Assembly: GCA_015680685.1 (NCBI GenBank)
Contig: MNCI01004656.1
Span: 1,437,419-1,501,418 of the forward strand
Direction: 5' to 3'
Origin: Gnetum montanum
Taxonomy: Eukaryota > Streptophyta > Gnetopsida > Gnetales > Gnetaceae
Length of the DNA: 64,000 nucleotides
The position numbers and the translations under genes are program-made. The notes below the pieces were generated by a model. It saw only the letters and a program-made list of their open reading frames with translations. It was not told where the DNA came from and searched no databases. The first letter of the stretch is position 1; each line of letters opens with the position of its first letter. This document shows, one piece after another, positions 55,381-64,000 of the stretch.

Positions 55381-56292
55381 CATTAGGTTTTGGCCATCTA
55401 TTACTTTGATCAACCAATGAATCTATTATTCTCTAGCCATCCTCTAGTGTTGCATTTAATATATTTCTACCACACATAAAATCAGCATTTTTCCTACAAT
55501 ATGGTAACAAGCCTTCAAAGATCTGGATAATTTGATGGGCTAGAAATCCATGGTTGGGGTTTTCAAACATACCCCTTTGAACCTATCAAAAGTACCCTCA
55601 TAGTCCTCATCTTATTGTTGCATGAGACTCATGAATTGCTTTCTTAATGAGTACAACCTAACATTGGAAAGAAATATTTAGAGAAAGATAACCTTGAACT
55701 CATATCATGATCTAAGCTATTTCCTTAGGTTTTATTGCCAAAAATCAACTTTGTTTTTCAAGGTTGATTTAAAGGCAATCATTTTAGTTCTATCTCCACT
55801 TTGAGGTGCTAACATTACAAGTGTGGTTTCAAATTCACTTATATGAATGACTGGATCTTCATCATTGGTTCCTCTAAGAATAGGTAGTAAATGAATATTT
55901 TTTACTTCAATGTCCCTACCTTGGGAAAAAACTAATGGTCCTTGGGGTATTACTAGTGTTCTTTCATTTAATAAGTTCCCAAGACTTGGTCCTTGATAGG
56001 CATATCCAAATGGAATATTAGAGCCTATACTATTGAAAGAAAAAGGAATTGAACCATATGAAAGTGGAGGGATTGTGTGATGTGAAAGGGACCCAATTGT
56101 AAAAGTAGTAGCTATAGCTGGGGTAACAAATGTACTTGGTATGGACATAGAGGCTACTAAAGTGATAGGAGTTTGAAGATTTAATGTACTTATCAGTTGG
56201 GTGGTTCCTCTAATAGTGGATATGTTACTCAATATTTGGATAAAGCTTAAATTTTGAGAACCTGCTACCATGGTTGAATTTAGGGTTTGCAT
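55380..56292 (-). pseudogene. Athila-like gag remnant, minus strand
   Basis: Clean piece 55732-56292 (186 codons): a Ser/Thr/Ile-rich N-terminus, then IHLLPILRGTNDEDPVIHIS and LKNKVDFW. Beyond it the minus strand continues YDEFKVIFL, FLSNVRLYSLRKQFMSLMQQ, TFDRFKGVCLKTP, then NADFMCGRNILNATLEDG. This follows the gag layout of Athila elements (gag core, then the Ala/Gly-rich helix). Stops are frequent after 55730. A separate, older family from elements E/1/F/2. Confidence 0.75.
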
Positions 56293-56902
56293 TGTGATTT
56301 TTGGTACATCAGAAAAAGGGTTTAAAGATGTGGAAATTTTAAATATTTTTTTTTAATTTTTCTTGATTGAAAATTTCTATAGGATTTTCTTTTTTGTTAT
56401 TGTTTTGTTTCTCTAGGGAGGTTGATGGACTTGAGCTAGGTTGTCCTTATTCCTTCTTAGCTTGTTTTAGATTAGTTCGGATTCATTTATAATAGGTAAT
56501 AGTATTACTAGAGGTTGAATTCTTGTTGGATTTTTGTGTTGCTTAGTTGATTTCATTTAAAAAACACACTTTAGCACATTCATGGGTAACTAATCCTAAA
56601 ATTTTACAAATTGACTTAATTTCCTTGGTAATTACTACATTAATTGTAACTTTTGTATAGCTTTATTTAGTTTTGAAAATTATGGGAAGTAATTCTTGTG
56701 ATTGTATCTTTTTATTATTTTTAATATTTTAATTTTCTTCTTACAAGAAAAGCAATTAAAATAAATCATTTCTAAAACTATTAATAAAAGAAATGAAAAT
56801 GAAAATAGTGTGTACCTTCTTAGAAGCTATAGCTTAAATTCCTAAAAGAAATCTGAAAAACATACTAAATCCTTAATGATGATTAACTATGCTAGCCTTG
56901 CT

Positions 56903-56925
56903 GGCAACAAAAAAAAATTGATGAG
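56903..56925 (-). other. Possible degenerate LTR end and primer site of the minus-strand Athila-like remnant
   Basis: Minus strand reads GCTCATCA then TTTTTTTTTGTTGCCAGCAAGG, comparable to the LTR end and TTGGCACTGTTGTCGGGGAC site of element 2, about 610 bp upstream of the gag start. The LTR itself was not delimited. Confidence 0.35.
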
Positions 56926-57900
56926 CTAACCAAATTTTTGTGCTAAATTACATTTATTGTAGAAATGTCAAATTGTTTGTGACTAATCCATCCATGAAGG
57001 AACAACTCAAAGTTAAAGAGAACATCAAAACAATAAATGGCTAGATCAAAGTCCAATTAAATTCCCACACTTATGACTATCACTCATAAGTAAAATCATA
57101 AAATTTCACCCTAACTTCTAACCATAAGTTAAAGAGTGGAAATTAAATGATTGAATCAAATTGAAATCATATAATATTAGTATAGACAATGAAGATTACA
57201 AGGGAGAATTTGGCTAATTTGTGACTCTACCTTGCTAGTTTCATAATGCAGCAACTTCAATAGCTCATTAGTGGACTCTAATGATTGATAATTACTACAA
57301 GGCTCAAACAAATCTTCATTAGTAATTTAAAAAAGAAAAATATTTAAAGAATGCTTCCAATTTGATGTGGGTTTCTCCTGATATTCAATTCCCACTTATT
57401 AGGTATCGAGCTCCTTCATTTATACTAGATGGGGTTTAATTATAAATGGAAAAAATATTTTTATTTGGGTAAATCAATCTTCATTGAACACATCAATGGA
57501 GATCGGTTTCAAAGCATCAAACTATATTGCAATGGCTATTTCCTTCAATAGTTGGTCTGTATCATGCTAGTGGTGGAAATCAATATCTTTATTCCTTGGA
57601 AAGACACTTGGTCCTGTAATTGGATGATATCAATCCTTGTCATGATAACTATGAAAATTGACATAACTTGGGTCAATCTAAATTGATTTGGAAATGCATA
57701 TTGATGTTGTCTTTGTTAACACATGTCAAAGTTCTCAATTCTAATTGATATCCCTATTGATTTAGATAGATCTTCAGATAACCAACATTAATAGAGACTT
57801 ATCAAAGTAATTAGTGCATATCAATGGAGATTAAAGAAATCGATGCACTTCGATATAGTAAAATAGTAAAAAAAATATTTAAAAAGAAGAGAGTTTTTAT
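56926..57900. other. AT-rich region, no gene seen
   Basis: No recognised coding sequence. It may include the LTR of the minus-strand Athila-like remnant and the decayed 3' part of the copia element. Confidence 0.3.
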
Positions 57901-57959
57901 TCACCAAAACTAGAATAATTTTGGCTTTATCAATGCTCTTTGGTATTTCATATTTCATA

Positions 57960-58537
57960 AGCTTTATGATCTAAGGAATATTCAAGTAAAAATCCCACCA
58001 TGGCCTTGGAATCCAATTTATCAAGATGTGCTTATGAAACATAAACATAGCAAGTCCTCCCAAAATGGTGAAGATGATATATTGATCCATCATTATTATC
58101 AGACCATTTATTTATTAGAGTGGCATTCAAAGTTGTAGTTGGATTTTTGTTAATGATATGAATAGAATAATAGTTCATCTTAATCCAAGGAAATTTTGGC
58201 ACTTTTATATCATGAATCACACATCTAGTCATATTTGTTCTTAGTTTGTTTTTGTTCTACAACTTCATTTTCTTGTGTTGTGTATGACATTGTGAATCCT
58301 TGTTTTATACTATTAATATTATAATAACCTTTAAATTTATTTCAAATTATAATTTTTAGTTCTTAAAAATTTTAAATTTATATTTTTCTTAGTTTTATTC
58401 CTTGCCTTGAAATGCTTAAATTTTTTCAAAACTTGTAAATTATGTACTAAGCCATAAAGCCATGTCATTTTATTTAATTGAAATCATCAATGAGAATAAA
58501 AAGGTATCTTTCATTTCTTATTTCTTGTGGCATTAAT
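57960..58537 (-). pseudogene. Copia integrase remnant
   Basis: Minus-strand pieces ERYLFILIDDFN, then YTTQENEVVEQKQTKN (aligned with the YTPQQNGVAERKNRT type motif) and HLHHFGRTCYVYVS (aligned with the LRVFGC.AYVH type block). Many stops. Confidence 0.6.
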
Positions 58538-59040
58538 TAAGCATAAACATATGAAAGGATGATTTCAAGTAATTTTACTATTTTTATTTCCTGGTATCTT
58601 GGAAATGAAAGAGAATGCATCTTTCCAATATTACATGATTTACAATAAAATTCTTGATGTACTTCAAATTTAAGAATGTCATGATAGAATTGATGCATCA
58701 TTCTTGAGGTTTTAACATTTACATACCCAATCCTCAAATGCCATTTTAATAATTAACCTTGATCACCTAACATGTACAGACATTCAATATGGTGATCCAC
58801 TAATTTAAATATACCATTGTAAGGTACACTATGGGCCAATATCTCATCCTCATAATGTACAGTGCAATATGGATTACCATGACTATTTTTATTAAATTCA
58901 ATATATAAACCTTCATTAATGAATTGATATATAGAAATTAAAGTTATGGAAAACTTATTACTATAATAAATATCCTTTAATATTTGATTGGAAACTTTCA
59001 TGTCCTCACATTTAGTAATTTTTATTAAATGATCATCCCT
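58537..59040 (-). pseudogene. Copia gag-pre-integrase domain remnant
   Basis: Clean pieces 58753-59001 (LKDIYYSNKFSITLISIYQF, typical of the end of copia protease) and 58537-58737 (RIGYVNVKTSRMMHQF, CKSCNIGKMHSLSFP), matching the H..LGH.N...C..C..GK pattern. Confidence 0.78.
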
Positions 59041-59289
59041 AATTGTTATAAATATGAGGTTTTATTTTATCTTTTGTATTAAAAAACAATGCCAAATTAT
59101 TGGTGAAATGTCACAAGGAACTAAAATAAATCAACTATTTGATGTTGTGATTCCTCTTTTATAACATTGGCAAATGTGAGCTTCAACTTAGAGATTATTT
59201 TTCATTTTTCTTATTTAATTTCTTGGCCTATTACGTAGTTATGACTTTTAATTTAGGATTATTTGGGTTATCATAACGGTGATTTTTGT

Positions 59290-60000
59290 TATGATTATTC
59301 TCTTTCTTACAAATAGAAAAATACCTAGATGGTCATTATTTTTTTTATCATTTTCATTCATCACTGTCATTACCTAAGAGGATACTTCAATGCTAGAGCC
59401 ATAGATATTTATTTTAGCTTCTTCTTCTAACGACTTTGAACAAAGATTCATCATAATATATGTCTTTATATCATTTTTTTTTACTATTTGAGAAAAGACA
59501 TCATATGATAATGGAAGCACTTCAATAAATTGAAATTAATAGTATCATTTAACACTTGGGTATTCCATGCTTGAAGAATAGCTTAAAATATGGAGATCTT
59601 TTGAATACATGTTTGCCTTCTTTTAATCTCAAGGAATTTAATTGATTTTGAAGGAATCCAATATTTAATTTATTTTTGACTTCAAATGTTTCCTAAGTTT
59701 TTTCCACATCTTTTATGCAAATTCTTATTTTTCCACTAGCTACACAAATTCTCTAGATAAGATTAAGGCTATGTGCATATAGACCATTTTTTTGTTGTCA
59801 TCCATCTTGATAATTTCTATTTTGATTTCCTTGAGGCCATTTCCCTAAAGGAGAAATCTCATATGTAACTTTCATACATTCTAATTTGAAGCATTTAGGA
59901 CTTCTCTCGCAAGAAATAGTACATAGGTTCGTTTCTTCATCATAGCTATATAAAATTTATTTTGGTAATTCTTCTTAAAAATCACTCTCAACATAGGAGA
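59290..60000 (-). pseudogene. Copia gag remnant
   Basis: Minus-strand LPLSYDVFSQIVKKNDIKTY and LCSKSLEEEAKI match the copia gag pattern LP..Y..F......L..EE.R. Other parts are frame-shifted. Confidence 0.6.
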
Positions 60001-62840
60001 ACTCATCATCCTACACCAATATGAAATTAAGTTTCTAGGATGTTTGGTGGTGTAACCCTTGTGACAAAAGAATGGAAATTATGAATCATACTATATGCAT
60101 CCAAGCTCAATTTGTGAATGTTATTTAAGTTATATAAAATGACATGTCTTAGAGGTAAATTATCATAACTAAACGCAATACCACAAAAAAAAATTAACAA
60201 CAATTATTAAAAATTTTAATTACAAGTTAATTAAGATATTAATTACTTTTACACTATGATGGTGATATGAGAATAATAATGATAATGACTGTGGTAATAA
60301 TGAAATTAATGAAACAGAAAAAAAAATGAAGAGTTTGAATATCATTAACATATTATGTTTGACTATGATGGGATTTGACTTTGTAAGCTAAGAGTGGTAT
60401 TTTTAGCTTTGCTAAAATTACAAATAAATTATTTTATTTTAAGGAAATTAATTCATTTTGGATTATGTTAGGCATGGTAGCTTCATCCTTAAAAGAACAT
60501 GTTAACAAGCTCATAGCAGAAAATAAAATATATTTTTGATTAGTGGAACGATTAGTTGGAGATGTGATCACAAAGTATTGAATTAACTTGAGGTCTATAG
60601 TGAATTGTGGTTTTATTTGTCTTTGTGTGGGATAATCTAAGGAAGATAAGGTTTTATTATTTTTGTGCTTAGGGTAGTAAATTGGCTCTTGGAATTTAAC
60701 ATATCTCTCTTAGTATTATGATTACTTTTCTAGTGGCTTGGTAGGTGTGTGTGTAAGAGGTTCATCAACTAGGAATTTTTCATTATTTTATCTAGTAAGG
60801 ATTTTACCATAGATTTTCTTACATTAATTTGGATATAATAGTGTTGTGCATGTAATTTTGTAACCTTTTATAATATATATTCAATGTTTTTCACATTTGA
60901 AATTTTGTTATTTGATTAGTAAGGATTTGGTTTTGAATTTTTACTAAAGTTGTTGAAGTCACTACTAAGAAATCTTGAAAGTTATGAAGTTCTTATGATA
61001 GTGAATAATATCTTTGAATTACTCTAGTGTTTTTGTTGTCTTGAAGTTTTAGAATTCATTATCTTAGTATGTTGGTTTTGTAATTTTGAAAATTGTTAAC
61101 TTTAAAACCCTTTTCCTTACTATTGAATTACATAAATGCAAGTTTTTGTGGATTTTTGTGTTGTGCAATTCAAGAGATCAATACCACTACTCCACTAACC
61201 TAACCTAGTTTAATTTTCTTCAATTTTGAAACATTTTTGGTCTAGTCAATTGGACTATGAAGGAGGAAAGTAATGTTCAATGTCAATCTAGGCAACTGGA
61301 TAATATGATCTATTAGATTATAATGCTTTAAAAATTATTTTTCATTGGATGATTTACATAGATTCTTAGGTTTTCTTATTGAAAGAGATGATGAAAAAGA
61401 ATAGGTTTTGTATTGCCTTAAAAATTTTGTTGTTCTAGAAAAAATTGAACTTATTGCCTAAGGAATTAATATTAAACATTGTGGAAACTTGAATATACTA
61501 GTCATCTAAGCTAATAAATTGCATGGAAAGTAAATTGTATGAAATATAAATTATAATTAGTAAAAATGTTGTAATGTAAGAGAAATTAATATATATCTCT
61601 ATTTTTATTCATAATTATACTTAAACATAAACACTTAAATAAGAACTATCATAATTGATACCAATTACACACTAGATGTTAGAAAGTAGGGATGCATTAA
61701 TTCAATTTTTTTTTCAAACAAAGGAGAAAGCCTTAGAGGATGATTTTTTATGATATTTCAATAACAAATTGAAGGACAATGAAGAAAATATGTATGGAGA
61801 TCGAAAAGTTAAGTTTCATATAATAAATAAATAAAGAAATTACATGGATAAATGTAGTTAATTATGAACAAAAATTCCCATTAGAAATTCATTTTATGAA
61901 AATATTGGACAAAGAAAAATTTATCTCAGGTAATGTACAAAGGCTCCTACATAGTTCTATGAGTAAGTAATCCTTCCTCTTCTATGTATGTTGATGATAT
62001 TTCTTAATGAAGAAGATTAACTAATGATTTTAATAAATTAATAATTCAATGATGATGATTAATGATTAATGAATAATTTCTTTACCATATAATAAGTCTC
62101 GCTCTCTATTCTTACTTACTTTCACCATTCTCTTCAACATTCACATCATCACTTTCAATAGAAGTGTAATAGTCAAATTTAGGGGTATTATTTCGAGCTT
62201 GACTTCACTAATCAAATGACATTCAATAGATGGAATTTTATGACTACATGAATATTTAAAATAAATTTTTAATAAAGCCAAGGTTAGTCCAAAACTACAA
62301 ATGTTAGAGTTATGACTTATCACTACCTCACTGTGGATTGGATCAACTAGCATTAGACAAATAATTAAGTAGTTAGAAAATATTTTTTGAAAGTTAGTGT
62401 TAAATTAGTACCTAACTACCACTAAAATAAGTAGTGTTATTTGTAGCACTACACTCATGCTAAGGTCATGCTCCAAGGCTTAACCAATTTTTGCCATTTT
62501 AAGTGTTTATGTTTCACTAGCATTATGGTAGCACTGAGGTTGTACTTCATAATAGTGTTGAAGTCACATTCCTTTTGCATTTCCTTGGATTTCTCTTTTA
62601 ATAGACATGATGATAACACTATGACTTGCAGTTAGGTAGCATTGATTTAGTGGCTCACCCATAGTAAAGTCACCTTCATTAACATGAGCTCTAGAAATCC
62701 ATGAATAGATCATGATCATATTTAAATTAATATTTTTATAAGAAGCTTCTATTATTCAACTCTGATCAATTGATATCAAAGCATTGATTTTAGTCTAGGA
62801 TCAAATATGATGATAAACAAAGACATTATGAAGTATCAAA
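60001..62840. other. AT-rich region, nothing recognised
   Basis: No open frame longer than 70 codons and no domain was identified on either strand. Confidence 0.4.
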
Positions 62841-62879
62841 TGTTAATTTATCCCATGTTTTAGTGATCTAGAATGTAGA

Positions 62880-63120
62880 AGATGAAGAAGTTTGATCGGA
62901 TGTTCATGTGTGCAAGGGACCTTCAAGATGTTGAAGCTTGGAACATTATAAAACACAAGAGACGTTGTTGTAGGTTCATTCAAGTAATTCAAGATGCATA
63001 GGAGCAAGGTTTGAGAAGTCAATGGGCATATTTTATTAGCCATAGATACATGAGCCTTGTCCCAACAAAATGGGATTGGCTACATGAGTTCTTTTTTATC
63101 ATTCACCTCAATGAAGAAGT
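62880..63120 (-). mobile_element. RTE-type LINE or Au-like SINE 3' end remnant
   Basis: CCAACAAAATGGGATTGGCT followed by ACATGA (63061-63086) matches the conserved 3' region shared by plant Au SINEs and some RTE-type LINEs (GGGGTCGGCTACATGAAT type). Orientation is uncertain. As an RTE LINE it would read on the minus strand; as an Au SINE it would read on the plus strand. No flanking duplication was found. Confidence 0.42.
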
Positions 63121-64000
63121 AGATCTTTGTTTAATGACAAGCCCTTACTCCATTTTCATAGAAACTAAGCATTGTGACTACTAGGCATCACATCCAGGGA
63201 ATGCTCTAGCACCTATGAAATCTAAAAAAAAAAAAAAAGGCTCACCCATAATATTTAGAAAGGTTTTACGTCTAGCTACCAACCTGATGCTAACCCTCCT
63301 TCTTTGTATCTAGGCTTGGGACTAACATTAGTGGAGTCCGACCTTGGCATAAACTCATTGAAAAAGTAAACTAATAAGTCTTAATATAACCTACCTAATA
63401 ATATCAAATTATCTTAATTAATTTAAAGTAATCCTCTAATGGTTTAGTCTTAATAATAGTCTTACTACTAATATCATTTGTAACCTATATAATACAAACC
63501 TTGGAAAAATAGGTCATGTATATGCCTTACTACATACCATTAGAGTTAACAATTGAGGGCTATGATTTTAGCTAAATCTTCAGCTACACATAAAATTATA
63601 ACTCAAAATCTATTCTAACCTTTGTTCTTCTAAGGTGGTGCTTAATAAAGAATACCTCATTACTACATGTAGAGGAGCATCTCAAACATCTACAGTTCCC
63701 ACTACCAGTTGAATAAACTTGGTCATAATATATAATGTTTTATTTTGTTTTTCTTTCATTTTTTTATTTACAAAAGACTTTTAAAATCACTAAAATTTTC
63801 ACAAAATTCTAGCAAAATCTCATCTTGTACCAAGAATGATTCAAAATAATCATAAAATATTCAAAAGGCAAGTTGAGAAAATTTTCCACATATCTCAAAG
63901 AATTTATTAAAAGATGGATAAAATTATTTTGATATAATTTCAATATAATTTTCATTTAAAACAAATCCAAAACCATGAAGTTTAGTATAATCTCAAATTA
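63121..64000. other. Right end, nothing recognised
   Basis: Poly(A) at about 63223-63238, then AT-rich sequence. The 'gcttgggactaac' segment near 63314 recurs in plant repeats but was not assigned. Confidence 0.3.

Larger units (their letters stand above)
57960..60000 (-). mobile_element. Decayed Ty1/copia element, gag to integrase
   Basis: Minus-strand order: gag (about 60000-59290), protease tail and gag-pre-integrase (59200-58540), integrase (58540-57960), the copia order. Reverse transcriptase and LTRs were not found. Stops and frame changes throughout point to an old insertion. Confidence 0.72.

Noticed and set aside
61975-62035. Copia-type RT YVDD motif (SSMYVDDIS) on the plus strand
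   Set aside because: A single short match in AT-rich DNA followed by two stops, with no flanking RT blocks.

Overview
The window is plant nuclear DNA made of transposable elements. It is AT-rich, with Ty3/gypsy and Ty1/copia protein remnants, tRNA-primed LTR elements, a 5S rRNA-derived fragment and an intronless fragment of a CCR4/Angel-type nuclease. No intact host gene, tRNA gene or CRISPR array was found. It looks like an intergenic block of a large plant genome; I cannot name the species. The names E, 1, F, G, 2 and T below are labels for this window only.

Layout. About 54.5 kb (135-54625) is one nested stack of six LTR retrotransposons. Element E (135-54625, + strand, Athila-like) is outermost. 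Three elements sit inside it: element 1 (2369-10988, +, Athila-like, with an assembly gap at 3038-3224), element F (12672-35840, +, Athila-like, the only Athila-like copy that still carries RT-RNaseH-integrase) and element T (37273-53100, - strand, Tat/Ogre-like with a second archaeal-type RNase H). F in turn contains G (15532-28684, +, tRNA-Met-type primer site, no retroviral genes, carrying the nuclease fragment). G contains element 2 (20398-27729, +, Athila-like, gag-protease only). Target site duplications were read for all six; those of 1 and F are perfect. At F, G and T the interrupted reading frame of the host element rejoins in phase once the insertion and one duplicated target are removed. 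To the right (54626-64000) lies older sequence: a minus-strand Athila-like gag remnant, a minus-strand copia remnant, a LINE/SINE-like 3' end signature and unassigned AT-rich DNA.

How the parts relate. The four Athila-like copies are complementary in content: 1 has gag plus a post-pol second ORF (ORF2, resembling the 'putative plant transposon protein' domain followed by predicted coiled coil), F has gag-pol without ORF2, 2 has gag-protease only, and E has broken gag plus broken ORF2. ORF2 is preceded by a conserved TACTAAY branch-point-like heptamer and an AG directly before or near the ATG, which suggests expression from a spliced RNA. Copies of a polypurine-tract-like motif (TTTAGTCATGGGGG type) occur inside the elements as well as next to the 3' LTR, and pol deletions in two copies end at one of them. 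The LTR promoters of 1, 2 and F carry GATATCGCGTACGCGATATC-type palindromes upstream of the TATA box.

Decay is dominated by in-frame stop codons. Element 1 has a 930-codon ORF2 frame with 18 internal stops and no frameshift, beside a gag of about 600 codons with a single stop.
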